From Porphyromonas cangingivalis (GTDB taxonomy: Bacteria; Bacteroidota; Bacteroidia; Bacteroidales; Paludibacteraceae), in contig CAMDNO010000009.1 of the NCBI GenBank assembly GCA_945902955.1, positions 1 to 51,370 of the forward strand: a stretch of DNA of 51,370 nt, read 5' to 3'. The notes beneath the pieces are model-generated. The model was given only the letters and a program-made list of their open reading frames with translations, had not been told where the DNA came from and ran no database searches. The translations under genes were made by a program, and so were the position numbers. Below are positions 7,805 to 16,618 of this stretch, piece after piece. Every line of letters starts with the position of its first letter. Within the stretch, counting starts at the first letter, position 1.

Positions 7805-7934
7805 GTTGTAAGACTAAGTTCTTTGCTATAGGAAATAATCAAAAGTAGGTAGAACCCTTTAATAATAATCCTAGATTAAATCAAAAAAAACGGAACGTTA
7901 AAATAGAGAATATTAATATCAAAATAAATACCCC

Positions 7935-9815
7935 ATGTTCAATAAACTCTCAAATATCATCAATAAAGCTTCTGAAGTAGCAAATAAGATTTCAAATGCT
8001 GTCGATAAAGTCTCAATTTCACTTGGAGAAGAAAAGGTTTTCTCAAATGGCGTGTACAAAGGTGATTTAAAAAAACAAGAATCATATCCTTATGAAATGG
8101 TTAGGCATGGAATTGGTGAAATGAAATATAGTGATGGACGTATTTATGTTGGGAAGTGGGAGGAAAATATTAGAATTAATGGGAAATTTATTTGGCAATC
8201 AGGGCAGATTTACGAAGGAATATGGCAAAATGACAATGTCACGGGAAAAGGTAAAATGATTTATCCATCTGGATTTTATTATATTGGCTTCTTTGTTGAT
8301 TGCAAAAAAGATGGTCATGGAATAATGTATAATAAACAAGGTGAAATTGTTGCTGAAGGAAATTGGAAACAAAATGAATTTACAAGCACTGTAATAGAAA
8401 GAACGATTACCTTCGATGAAGGCTCATATACTGGCTTTCTTAAAGCTGACATATACTTGCCTCATGGTAGAGGAGTGTTGTCATATAGTAATGGATCTTC
8501 TTACTATGGCAATTGGAACGAAGGTAAGAAGAGTGGAAAAGGGATAATGATTTATGCAAATAAAGATACTTATGATGGCGAATGGAAGGATAACCAACGA
8601 AATGGAAAAGGTGCTTTACTGAAAGCAAGTGGTGATATACTTGAAGGCAATTGGTTACATGATGAATTTATAAGCTTAACAAAAGAAGTAACTATTGATT
8701 ACGATGGTGGAACATATAATGGACTTATATTTAATAATGTTCCAAATGGAAAAGGAAAAATGACTTACAACAACGGGAACTATTTTGGTGAGTGGAAAGA
8801 TGGAAAGAAAAATGGAATAGGTCAATATACATGGAAAGAGGGTGATGTGTATGAAGGAGAATGGAAAGATAATAAAAGATCAGGTAAAGGAAAGTACATT
8901 TGGAAAAATGGAGGTGTTTATGAAGGTGATTTTTTGGATGGTAAGCTAGATGGAAAAGGGGTTAGAGTTTTTAGTGATGGAATTATTTATGATGGGGAAT
9001 GGAAAGATAGTAAAAAGTCAGGACAGGGCATTTTGAAAGATGCAAGTGGTGTAATAATTGATCAGGGCGTTTGGGAAGAAGATAAATGTGTAAGACCAAT
9101 AGGTGAAAAAACAATTGAATATGATGGAGGAACATACACAGGAATGATTGTGAATGAAGAACCAGAAGGTAAAGGATTGATTATTTTTGAGGACGGTCGC
9201 AAATATGATGGAGATTGGATTGAAGGATATTTACGGTATGCTAGATTGACTTACTTAAATGGTGATGTTTATGAAGGTGAATTTGATACTGAAAATAAAG
9301 AATGTATTCGAGATTTTTCAGAAGATAGAACTTTAATTTTCCCTGAAATATATATTTTTAAAGGTAATGGCAATTATTATTGGGCGAATGGCGATATTTA
9401 TGAAGGAGAATGGCTTGAAAGTGGTAGAAGCGGATTAGGAATATTTAAGTACAGTGATGGTCAAATTTATGAAGGTGAATTTAAAAATAATAAAAAATAC
9501 GGAAAAGGAATATTATCAGACAAAGAGGGAAAAATACTCGAAGCCAATTTTTGGTTAAATGATATTTGCATTAATACAGTTGCTAAGAGATACATTGCTG
9601 AAAACAATTTTACTGCCGCAACAAATGAATATGAAATTTTGCTACATGATGTTGAATTTGACAAATATAAACCAGAAGTAACTGCAGAGATAGAATTAAT
9701 AAGACAATTAGAACTTAAGAGTCTAATATCAAAAGGTTTTGGAAATAACTCTAATTTGAACCCAGTTAAAGACAATCATCAAACTATCGGAGATGATTTT
9801 GATGATTTTGCTTGA
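7935..9815 (+). CDS. MORN-repeat protein
   Basis: 626 residues. After ~30 helical residues with a KxSEVANKISNAVDKV pattern, about fifteen MORN-type units follow (for example GDVYEGEWKDNKRSGKGKYI and NGGVYEGDFLDGKLDGKGVR), organised in blocks separated by EYDGGTYTG-type spacers. The last ~90 residues are helical and acidic (DDFDDFA end). MORN sheets act as scaffolds or lipid/protein contact surfaces. The stop lies 23 bp before the likely ATG of the FtsK-like ATPase, so the two are co-transcribed and the protein may scaffold that ATPase. The 130 bp upstream hold no exact promoter. Confidence 0.87.
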   Translation: MFNKLSNIINKASEVANKISNAVDKVSISLGEEKVFSNGVYKGDLKKQESYPYEMVRHGIGEMKYSDGRIYVGKWEENIRINGKFIWQSGQIYEGIWQNDNVTGKGKMIYPSGFYYIGFFVDCKKDGHGIMYNKQGEIVAEGNWKQNEFTSTVIERTITFDEGSYTGFLKADIYLPHGRGVLSYSNGSSYYGNWNEGKKSGKGIMIYANKDTYDGEWKDNQRNGKGALLKASGDILEGNWLHDEFISLTKEVTIDYDGGTYNGLIFNNVPNGKGKMTYNNGNYFGEWKDGKKNGIGQYTWKEGDVYEGEWKDNKRSGKGKYIWKNGGVYEGDFLDGKLDGKGVRVFSDGIIYDGEWKDSKKSGQGILKDASGVIIDQGVWEEDKCVRPIGEKTIEYDGGTYTGMIVNEEPEGKGLIIFEDGRKYDGDWIEGYLRYARLTYLNGDVYEGEFDTENKECIRDFSEDRTLIFPEIYIFKGNGNYYWANGDIYEGEWLESGRSGLGIFKYSDGQIYEGEFKNNKKYGKGILSDKEGKILEANFWLNDICINTVAKRYIAENNFTAATNEYEILLHDVEFDKYKPEVTAEIELIRQLELKSLISKGFGNNSNLNPVKDNHQTIGDDFDDFA

Positions 9816-9838
9816 TTATTTATCATAAAAACAGAAAA

Positions 9839-12523
9839 ATGGAATATTTAGAAAAGATATATGCGAAGAGTAAAACTGACGGTCATTTTACAAAATTCAC
9901 TTCATATAGCGATTTTGTCGCTTACTTTAAAGATGAGGAGAGCTATAAGAAATTATGGAGTTTCTTGAAGTCTAAAGAATACAAAATACCTGAATTTGAT
10001 GAATTTATCCAAAAGATAAAGGCTGAAACACCCATGTCGGAAGTCAAAGTACAGCAATCGGGAATATACAATCAACCCTTGGCTGCTGTTAGTACTATCA
10101 ATTGTAACGACGGGATTAAAAAACTTCCAGACATTATTAAGATTGGTGGACTGAAAACAGAGGGTTTTGATGATAGCATACCTGCATTATTGCCTTTTAG
10201 AGGTTCTAATGGAATCTGCTATTGGTTTAACAATTCAGAACAAAAGGATACAGCTAACAAAGCGATACAAACTCTGGCCTACCGTTTATTGCTATCTGTG
10301 CCAAAACGACAAGCTAAGTTCTACATAATTGACAATGAGAAAAATGGTTCGAGTTTTGCTATGCTGTTTGGTCTGGATGAGAAAATTGTTCATCATGAAA
10401 TATGGGATGATGAACAAGAAATAGCTACCGGTCTAACCGACATTAAAAATCAAGTACCCGTAATCCTCTCTAAATCGCTGCAAAACAAATACGATGATTT
10501 GGCTGATTATAATGAAAAGATTTCTCATTCAAGTCAACCATTTCAATTCCTTTTAATTGCAAACTACCCCCGTGGCTTTACACAGGAATCCTCTGAAAAA
10601 CTAAAAAACTTAATAGAGAATGGACATAAAGCTGGAGTGTATGCATTAATGTCCGTTGACGAATCGCTTCCAGTTCCTTATGGAACCGATATTAAAGATT
10701 TTAAAAATAAAATTCAATCTATAGATTTAACAACCAACACGATAAGAAACATACCACATTCAGATTATTTTAATCAGAAATTCCATATTTCGTATTTTGA
10801 CTCAGGATTGACATCAGATATTGACGACATAAAAAAACAAGTCAATCAGGAGATTAATGAGTTGAAATCCGTTTCTGTCGATATATCGAGTGCGATTTCT
10901 GCTGAGTGGAAAGGCGATGCATCAAACGGAGTTAAAATCCCGATTGGAGTAGGACAAAATAATGAAATATTCGATTTTGTTTTTGGTCTTAATTCCGATT
11001 CGCACCATGCTTTAATTGGTGGAGCAACAGGTAGTGGAAAGTCGGTCTTGCTTCACAGTATTATTGTAAATGGTTCTTATGTTTATTCGCCCGAAAGTTT
11101 ACAATTTATACTTTTAGATTACAAAGAAGGTACAGAATTCAAAATCTATGAAAACCTTCCGCATACCAAAATCTTGTCAATTGCAAGTGAGCGAGAATTC
11201 GGGCTAAGTGTCTTTGAATTTTTGGCTCAGGAAATAACCGACCGAGGTAAATTATTTAAAGAGTATGGAGTAGGTAATTTAAAGGAATATACCGAAAAAT
11301 CAAATAGTATTTTACCGCGTTACATCATTATAATTGACGAATTTCAAGTATTATTGAGTGGTAACGACATATATTCTTCAAAAGCAAGTGTGTTTTTGGA
11401 AGATATATCTCGTAGAGGACGTTCATTTGGTGTAAATATGATATTGGCAACCCAGTCTTTGGGAGATGTAGATATATCTTCATCTACACTTTCTAATATT
11501 GGACTTAGAATTGGGATGAAAATGACAGAGATGGATTGTTGGAGAATATTAAGTCGCAATAACGATGTTCCATTGAAATTCTCCCGCCCGGGTGAAGCTG
11601 TTTATAATACTCAAAATGGACTAGAAACAGGAAACAAGCATTTTCAATGCGCATTTATTTCAAAAGATGCTATTGATAAGAAAATTAATTATCTTAATAA
11701 TAAACCATCTATTATTTCATTCAAGCGATTCATAAGCGATGGTAGTAAAATTGCCAGAATTGAAGACAATATAGTCCTTCAGGAACAAATAAAAAATGAA
11801 AGTTTCAAAAGGAATGATATTTTCTGCGATCTTTTCATTGGTGAACCAAGCAGTTTAAAAGAAGAGCATATAAGTATCAGAATTCGCAAGCAGTCGGAAT
11901 CAAATCTTTTTATTGCCGGCGATGACCCTGTTTCGGTTATTTCACTAATGCATTATACTTTGAGTCAGTTAATACCACAATCGAGTGAAAGCAGTCAATT
12001 CTACATTTTCGACCTGTTCGATGTGGATAGCGGTTATCAAGGGGCTTTGAACTTATTAAAGGAAAGTTCTCCGAACTTAAAAATTTATTCAAATGATAAA
12101 CCTCTCGAAGGTTTGTTGGAAAATTTGAAAACAGAATTGGATGCCCGAATAGAAGAAGAGGGAACAGTGGGTAGAATAATACTTGTGATAATGAACCTGC
12201 AAAAGATTAAATGTCTACGAAAAGATGGCTACATTGATTCACCTATTGCGCAACAACTAATTCAAATAATAAAAGATGGTCCAGGCATTGGTATTCATAC
12301 GTTTATGCACATTCAGAACTATAATCAATTAATGGAAATTTTTGATTCTAAAATTCTGAATGAATTTGAAAATCAGATTATTCTGAAAGGCGAAGATGTA
12401 TCTAAGTACGTTGACGATTTTTCTGCCACCAGTATCAAAGATTTAGGGACAGCTTATTTGAAAACTTCTGAAACGGAAAAATCAGCAGAATTGATAAAAT
12501 TGTATCAAAAAGAAATAAATTAA
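9839..12523 (+). CDS. Three-domain FtsK/SpoIIIE (EssC-like) ATPase
   Basis: 894 residues from the ATG at 9839; a TTG nine codons upstream overlaps the previous stop and is less likely. The middle ATPase domain is intact: Walker A GGATGSGKS near residue 394, Walker B IIIIDEFQ near 500, and the FtsK-type RRGRSFGVNMILATQS block. Flanking regions look like degenerate copies: an N-terminal one (LLPFRGSNGICYWF..FYIIDN) and a C-terminal one (LFIAGDDPVSVISL..GRIILVI) lacking Walker residues. Three tandem ATPase modules, only some active, are typical of EssC/EccC coupling ATPases of type VII secretion. Unlike EssC it has no FHA domain and no transmembrane helix. A WXG100-like gene lies 0.6 kb downstream. 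Inferred role: substrate recruitment or translocation. Confidence 0.85.
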   Translation: MEYLEKIYAKSKTDGHFTKFTSYSDFVAYFKDEESYKKLWSFLKSKEYKIPEFDEFIQKIKAETPMSEVKVQQSGIYNQPLAAVSTINCNDGIKKLPDIIKIGGLKTEGFDDSIPALLPFRGSNGICYWFNNSEQKDTANKAIQTLAYRLLLSVPKRQAKFYIIDNEKNGSSFAMLFGLDEKIVHHEIWDDEQEIATGLTDIKNQVPVILSKSLQNKYDDLADYNEKISHSSQPFQFLLIANYPRGFTQESSEKLKNLIENGHKAGVYALMSVDESLPVPYGTDIKDFKNKIQSIDLTTNTIRNIPHSDYFNQKFHISYFDSGLTSDIDDIKKQVNQEINELKSVSVDISSAISAEWKGDASNGVKIPIGVGQNNEIFDFVFGLNSDSHHALIGGATGSGKSVLLHSIIVNGSYVYSPESLQFILLDYKEGTEFKIYENLPHTKILSIASEREFGLSVFEFLAQEITDRGKLFKEYGVGNLKEYTEKSNSILPRYIIIIDEFQVLLSGNDIYSSKASVFLEDISRRGRSFGVNMILATQSLGDVDISSSTLSNIGLRIGMKMTEMDCWRILSRNNDVPLKFSRPGEAVYNTQNGLETGNKHFQCAFISKDAIDKKINYLNNKPSIISFKRFISDGSKIARIEDNIVLQEQIKNESFKRNDIFCDLFIGEPSSLKEEHISIRIRKQSESNLFIAGDDPVSVISLMHYTLSQLIPQSSESSQFYIFDLFDVDSGYQGALNLLKESSPNLKIYSNDKPLEGLLENLKTELDARIEEEGTVGRIILVIMNLQKIKCLRKDGYIDSPIAQQLIQIIKDGPGIGIHTFMHIQNYNQLMEIFDSKILNEFENQIILKGEDVSKYVDDFSATSIKDLGTAYLKTSETEKSAELIKLYQKEIN

Positions 12524-12529
12524 TAATTT

Positions 12530-13054
12530 ATGGAAAATAAAGCATATAAAAAGTACATAGCTCAATTAGATAAAATTTCTGATTTAATAAAAAAAACTAT
12601 AGTAAAAATTGATTCTGAAGAAACAGCTGTGGATAATGGTACTAAGAATACAATTAAAGAGAAAACGCATAATGTGAAAACAACCAAGATTTCAGATATA
12701 GTTACTTCTCCAAACAAATTACCTAATATTGGTTCTTTCATAACTGGAAAATGGGAAGGGGGTGCCTTTAATGAAATAGTTGAATTTTTTGGTGACATAG
12801 ATACTACTTTTTATTCTGCGATTTGTGTAAAAATGGGAAATAGTAACTCAAGTAATAAATTTCAACTAAAGCAGAAATTAATTAAAAATATTGAGTATAT
12901 TGATAATTCAACATTAAAAGGTCAAATCCTTGTTCCTATGACCTCAGGCACTCAAGAATGGTATGATTTCAAAGGGAAAATTGAAAATAACTATATAAAC
13001 GTTACTATTGGTCCAGGCAACTGGAAATGGAGCTATAAGAGAGTCAGTAATTAA
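12530..13054 (+). CDS. Unknown protein with a lipocalin-like beta domain
   Basis: 174 residues, 6 bp after the ATPase gene, so certainly in the same operon. The N-terminal ~65 residues are a charged helix. The remainder is beta-rich with FITGKWEGG at the start and an aromatic Gly/Trp end (PGNWKWSYKRV), a pattern like small lipocalin-type or FABP-like barrels. No signal peptide. I do not recognise the family. Its position between the ATPase and the WXG-like gene suggests an accessory factor or chaperone of that pair. Confidence 0.7.
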   Translation: MENKAYKKYIAQLDKISDLIKKTIVKIDSEETAVDNGTKNTIKEKTHNVKTTKISDIVTSPNKLPNIGSFITGKWEGGAFNEIVEFFGDIDTTFYSAICVKMGNSNSSNKFQLKQKLIKNIEYIDNSTLKGQILVPMTSGTQEWYDFKGKIENNYINVTIGPGNWKWSYKRVSN

Positions 13055-13064
13055 TTACAAATAC

Positions 13065-13089
13065 ACAAACAAACAAACAAACAAACAAA
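13065..13089 (+). repeat. ACAA tetranucleotide tract (6 units)
   Basis: Six perfect ACAA units plus one base, 17 bp before the ATG of the WXG-like gene. Tracts of this type change length by slippage. Here a length change would alter the leader or the promoter-to-start distance and not the reading frame. Confidence 0.8.
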
Positions 13090-13105
13090 TATAATTTTTA
13101 AGATT

Positions 13106-13387
13106 ATGGGACAAATGAATGTAGATCCACAAAAAGTGGAAGAATTAATTAAGCGATTGCATGTTCATACACAAAACACACAGAATGCACAAAAACAATT
13201 AAAAGGTTATTTAACTTCAATGCAACAGTACTGGAACGATGCTCATTACAAAGCTTTTGTAGAACAATTTAATGAGTTCGATAAATCTATGTTAAAAGCT
13301 CTTCAATTATCGGAAACAGTATTGCTGCCAAATTTGAAAAATGTAAAGAAATTTGCAGAGGAATATAAAAATATGGGACGTAAATAA
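13106..13387 (+). CDS. WXG100-like small helical protein
   Basis: 93 residues with two long helices joined by YWNDAHY, a variant of the Trp-x-Gly turn of WXG100 (ESAT-6-like) proteins. Length, helix-turn-helix hairpin pattern and the following AFVEQFNEFDKSML amphipathic helix fit the family. Such proteins are the hallmark substrates or structural components of type VII secretion, recognised by EssC-type ATPases; one is encoded just upstream. The C-terminus (EEYKNMGRK) has no obvious YxxxD/E export signal. Fold call likely; secretion is inference. Confidence 0.72.
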   Translation: MGQMNVDPQKVEELIKRLHVHTQNTQNAQKQLKGYLTSMQQYWNDAHYKAFVEQFNEFDKSMLKALQLSETVLLPNLKNVKKFAEEYKNMGRK

Positions 13388-13420
13388 ATATATTTCACAA
13401 ATAAGAAATGATTATTTTCA

Positions 13421-14446
13421 ATGAAAGCACACCTCCTAAAAACAACAGATTTCAGTCAAAAACTTTACGATGAAATATTGACGTTTTTGAGTCAATTCAA
13501 TTCACCTATCGAATTTGTGAGTAGCGAGACAGAAAGTCAGTATGTACTCAAGAAAAAGTTTTTATTCGAAGCTGCTTATTCTTATTGTAAGAATTACCGC
13601 ATTGAAAAAGCTTTGCCTGTTGTAGATTTTGTTATAATTCTTACTTCAAATCAGGAGGTAAATAATTGGTTTAGTCATTACGATTTGGAAGGCAATATTT
13701 GTGTGGTTACTCATAATATATCGGATGGTGTGAAGTATATTGAAGAAAAATATTTTTGTGCGTATGAGATAGTCTGCAATATATTGCAGAATACCATGCA
13801 GTTGGATATAAACAACCCAGTGCATAGAAAATTGTATATTCATAATATGCCTGAAGCTTGTATGAATGATTTTTGTAATACAAAAAGTCAAATAAGACTG
13901 AAATTCAGAACTGCAAAAATCTGTCCTACTTGCTACGATTATTCATTAAAAATAGGTATAAAAACAACCTTGATATCACAGATTTATGCAATAACAGGCA
14001 GAATAGTTACCGAAATTACAACTCCACACGAACTGAATGTAAATGAATTATCGAATATTGTTTTTGATAAAAAGAAGCATTCCATTTATTTGAAAGATAA
14101 TGGAACGGAATTGGGTTTAAAAAATCTTCAAAAGGCAATTTATGTTTATTTTATTATGCATCCAGAAGGTATCTGGTTACAAGAATTTAGAAATAAGGAT
14201 TATGATTTTTACCTGATTTACAAATATCTGAATAAAAAGGCTAATAGAGCTCTTTCAGATGGTAGCCTAGAAAAAACCACGAAAAACCTCGGAATAGGAG
14301 ATACATTATCAAAAAAAATTTCAGAAATAAATATAAACATTAGAAAATTAATTTCCGAGCCAATTGCAAATTCGTATTGCATAGTTTTAGACGGTTTTAG
14401 ATATAAAATCAATCTTCCGAAAGATAAAATTGAAATAATTGAATAG
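13421..14446 (+). CDS. Unknown protein with Cys4 site and C-terminal winged-helix-like domain
   Basis: 341 residues. Four cysteines in the middle (C-x4-C at AC..FC and C-x2-C at ICPTCY) probably bind zinc. The last ~130 residues begin with LQKAIYVYFIMHPEGI and end with CIVLDGFRYKI, which resembles a winged-helix module seen in other Bacteroidota proteins. The N-terminal half may be an alpha/beta domain, possibly a decayed enzyme. No membrane segment. It closes the ATPase-WXG operon, followed by a strong terminator. Family not recognised; a regulator or adaptor is possible. Confidence 0.7.
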   Translation: MKAHLLKTTDFSQKLYDEILTFLSQFNSPIEFVSSETESQYVLKKKFLFEAAYSYCKNYRIEKALPVVDFVIILTSNQEVNNWFSHYDLEGNICVVTHNISDGVKYIEEKYFCAYEIVCNILQNTMQLDINNPVHRKLYIHNMPEACMNDFCNTKSQIRLKFRTAKICPTCYDYSLKIGIKTTLISQIYAITGRIVTEITTPHELNVNELSNIVFDKKKHSIYLKDNGTELGLKNLQKAIYVYFIMHPEGIWLQEFRNKDYDFYLIYKYLNKKANRALSDGSLEKTTKNLGIGDTLSKKISEININIRKLISEPIANSYCIVLDGFRYKINLPKDKIEIIE

Positions 14447-14468
14447 CATTCTGTAAATTTTCAACTTT

Positions 14469-14509
14469 GAACTCCTTTTTTATCTCCGCATAAAAAAGGA
14501 GTTCTTTTT
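14469..14509 (+). terminator. Intrinsic terminator after ATPase-WXG operon
   Basis: 15-bp perfect stem GAACTCCTTTTTTAT / ATAAAAAAGGAGTTC with a 6-nt loop, then a T-run. This is one of the strongest terminators in the window. Confidence 0.88.
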
Positions 14510-14535
14510 ACTTTATAATCTTTCATTTTACACAT

Positions 14536-14543
14536 TATCTTTG
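14536..14543 (+). promoter_or_regulatory. -7 element TATCTTTG before peptidase gene
   Basis: Exact TAnnTTTG box directly after the operon terminator; the -33 region is weak. It decides the next start codon, because a TTG start at 14541 would lie inside this box. Confidence 0.55.
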
Positions 14544-14576
14544 TATTCAGAAACAAATAAATATACAAAAGGCAAA

Positions 14577-15344
14577 ATGGAAGAGACACTTAGAGAGTTT
14601 TTAGAATTTCCGTTGTGGAATTCGGATGGGGTATTTAATAAATTTCGTTGGTTGGAAGAAACCGAAGAAAGAAGGGTTGTTTTTCGCGAAAACAAAGGCA
14701 ACCCGAAAGAACGGTTTTTATATATTGAAGGTAGCAGACTGAACAAAGTAGTATTAGTGGCACATGCTGATACTGTATGGGATAAATCTTATACCGGACT
14801 CGAAATGGAACAGGAAATTGTACGCGATGGCGATTATTTTAGAGGAACAATAACCGACTGTGGTATAGGGGCAGATGATAGGGCTGGTTGTGCAATGCTT
14901 TGGTTGTTGCGCAATTCGGGTCACTCCATTTTGATTACCGATGGTGAAGATAGAAGGTGTTTTACGCGCGAACATGGTTTGTTGGGAAGTAAATGGCTCA
15001 AAAACTTTCATTCTGATATAGTAGACCGATTAAATTTGCATCGGTTTATGATTCAACTCGACAAAAGAGATGCTGCTGATTTTAAATGCTATAGAGTTGG
15101 TTCAAAAGATTTTATAAATTATATACATGAAAAAACTGGTTATAATTTTATAGAAGGCACACAAAGAACTGATATTGTAGAGTTATGTACAAGGATTTGC
15201 GGTGTAAACTTTAGTATAGGCTATTACGATGAACACAAACCTGCTGAACGAATAAGTGTCTCGGAATGGAAAAACACTTATGAGGTAGTGAAAAGCTTGA
15301 TTGAGACAGTAAATTTACCTCTTTTTGAATTAGAGAACGAATAA
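14577..15344 (+). CDS. Zn-dependent peptidase-like protein (M20/M28/M42 fold)
   Basis: 255 residues from ATG 14577; an upstream TTG overlaps the promoter and is rejected. The metal-ligand series of cocatalytic zinc peptidases can be read in order: H63-x-D65 (VVLVAHADTVW), D100/D101 (GADDRAG), the DGEDR block at 122-126 and H220 in YYDEHKP near the end. These enzymes usually are aminopeptidases. At 255 residues this is a compact form without the lid domain. No signal peptide, so cytoplasmic. The next gene is a ClpS-like N-terminal-residue receptor 36 bp away, which suggests joint action on protein N-termini (inference). Confidence 0.75.
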   Translation: MEETLREFLEFPLWNSDGVFNKFRWLEETEERRVVFRENKGNPKERFLYIEGSRLNKVVLVAHADTVWDKSYTGLEMEQEIVRDGDYFRGTITDCGIGADDRAGCAMLWLLRNSGHSILITDGEDRRCFTREHGLLGSKWLKNFHSDIVDRLNLHRFMIQLDKRDAADFKCYRVGSKDFINYIHEKTGYNFIEGTQRTDIVELCTRICGVNFSIGYYDEHKPAERISVSEWKNTYEVVKSLIETVNLPLFELENE

Positions 15345-15380
15345 AAACGTTTCACTTTAAACTCATAAATAATTAGTGTT

Positions 15381-15650
15381 GTGGAAGAAAAAATTATAAA
15401 AAATGAAAATGATTTGCTTTTAAGCAAAGAAAAAAATTGCTTAATGTTGTGGAACGATGATATAAATGAAATGGGATATATAGTAGCTGCACTGCATTCA
15501 ATTTGTGGAATTGATATTGAAAGAAGTACACAAATTATGTTAACTGCACACGAAACAGGCAATGCTATTATAACTTGTGGTACTTACGATGAAATACATA
15601 AAATGAAAAATGTTCTTAACTCTAAAGGTATTACAGCTACAGTGGAATAA
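15381..15650 (+). CDS. ClpS-like N-degron adaptor
   Basis: 89 residues, GTG start. It aligns over nearly its whole length with ClpS: LMLWNDDINEMGYIV, the QIMLTAHETGNA block and the C-terminal LNSKGITATVE. Residues known to bind the destabilising N-terminal amino acid in ClpS are kept: N25-D26-D27 and H57. ClpS delivers such substrates to ClpA/ClpC unfoldases. A ClpS within an accessory locus next to a peptidase is unusual; the chromosomal clpS would normally lie elsewhere. No Clp ATPase gene is seen here, so it must use the host machine or act as a binder only. Confidence 0.85.
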   Translation: MEEKIIKNENDLLLSKEKNCLMLWNDDINEMGYIVAALHSICGIDIERSTQIMLTAHETGNAIITCGTYDEIHKMKNVLNSKGITATVE

Positions 15651-15732
15651 CGAATTTATGAATTTCAATTCCAAACAACTGTTATTTGTAAATAATTCAT
15701 AATCAATAGAGTGTATTTAGTAAAATCCAATT

Positions 15733-15810
15733 ATGCAAGTCGAATTTATCATAATAGTTGCTTTACTACTTAGTCATGGAGTTTTTTATTTAATTAAAAA
15801 TTCGGTATGA
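15733..15810 (+). CDS. Tiny membrane protein (25 aa)
   Basis: ATG at 15733; the product is almost entirely one hydrophobic helix (FIIIVALLLSHGVFYLI) with a charged end. Its stop overlaps the start of the next small frame in ATGA, which supports translation. No family recognised. Confidence 0.45.
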   Translation: MQVEFIIIVALLLSHGVFYLIKNSV

Positions 15811-15908
15811 ATATTCCGGAACATATTTCTGAAATAATTGAAGCATTATTTAATTTTACTGAAGGTGCTGCATTGATTTTATTATCATTAAAACAATTAA
15901 ATTCTTAA
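15807..15908 (+). CDS. Small protein (33 aa), overlapping start
   Basis: Begins with the ATGA overlap and ends 12 bp before the next gene. Amphipathic helix with an EALFNF and an ALILLSL segment, possibly membrane associated. Evidence is only the tight packing of starts and stops; no homology recognised. Confidence 0.4.
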   Translation: MNIPEHISEIIEALFNFTEGAALILLSLKQLNS

Positions 15909-15920
15909 TTCCTTAATGAT

Positions 15921-16214
15921 ATGGTAAAATACGATTTATTTAAAAAAGTTCCCAATATTTTTGATTTAAGGGCTTACCTTTTTCAATTAATTGCTTCAGA
16001 TTTTAATTTTGCCGACGAGTTTATTAAATTATTTGAACTTAATTACTCAATTACGGGTGATTTAAAAGAAATTGATTTGAATTTATTAAGCAGGGTACAG
16101 TTAGTAAGCTTACTTGAAAGTAAAAATGTAATGCCTGATTATCTTTTCTTTTTTAACAGAAAAGATGGATATATACTTACCGATTATAAGCATTATCCCG
16201 AGCTATATGGATGA
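15921..16214 (+). CDS. Small unknown protein (97 aa)
   Basis: 97 residues, no signal or membrane helix, rich in Leu, Phe and Asp (LFKKVPNIFDLRAYLFQL; DGYILTDYKHYPELYG). It sits in a run of short co-directional genes between ClpS-like and WG-repeat genes. I do not recognise it. Codon use matches the AT-rich neighbours, so it is probably real. Confidence 0.6.
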   Translation: MVKYDLFKKVPNIFDLRAYLFQLIASDFNFADEFIKLFELNYSITGDLKEIDLNLLSRVQLVSLLESKNVMPDYLFFFNRKDGYILTDYKHYPELYG

Positions 16215-16297
16215 GCAGAATTCATTACCTTGGTAATTAAGCTTTTAATTTCAAAAAGCACTAAATCAAAATATCAATCAGATAAATTTATATACAA

Positions 16298-16549
16298 ATG
16301 ACAACTAGCGTTGATTACAATTCATTTATTACCATTGCATTTTTGGTAGGTTTAATTGTACTTTTAATTATGCTAATGAAATATATAGCGGGCGATTTTT
16401 CTCCTATTTCAATCGAAGAATCGGGGAAAGAGGAAGTCGAACTTAAAGATGCTAATGGAAATACAACAGGTAAGCGAATTCTTATTACGTATAAATATAC
16501 CTATAAAAATGGTAATGTGAAATTTAAATCAAAGTCTATAAAGCTGTAA
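16298..16549 (+). CDS. Single-pass membrane protein (83 aa)
   Basis: One N-terminal transmembrane helix (FITIAFLVGLIVLLIMLMKYI) followed by a beta-rich charged tail (DANGNTTGKRILITYKYTY). This N-out anchor plus small domain would place it at the inner membrane. Given that the FtsK-like ATPase has no membrane helix of its own, this is a possible docking partner, but there is no direct evidence. Confidence 0.65.
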   Translation: MTTSVDYNSFITIAFLVGLIVLLIMLMKYIAGDFSPISIEESGKEEVELKDANGNTTGKRILITYKYTYKNGNVKFKSKSIKL

Positions 16550-16618
16550 ATTAACACAATAACTTATTTTTTTGATAATAAGTGATACCTCTACTATAAT
16601 TTAATTAACACAAATATA

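Noticed and set aside
9812-9838. TTG start of the FtsK-like ATPase
   Set aside because: It overlaps the stop of the MORN gene and adds nine non-conserved residues; an ATG follows at 9839.
14541-14576. TTG start for the peptidase
   Set aside because: The TTG lies inside the TATCTTTG promoter box, upstream of any transcript start.
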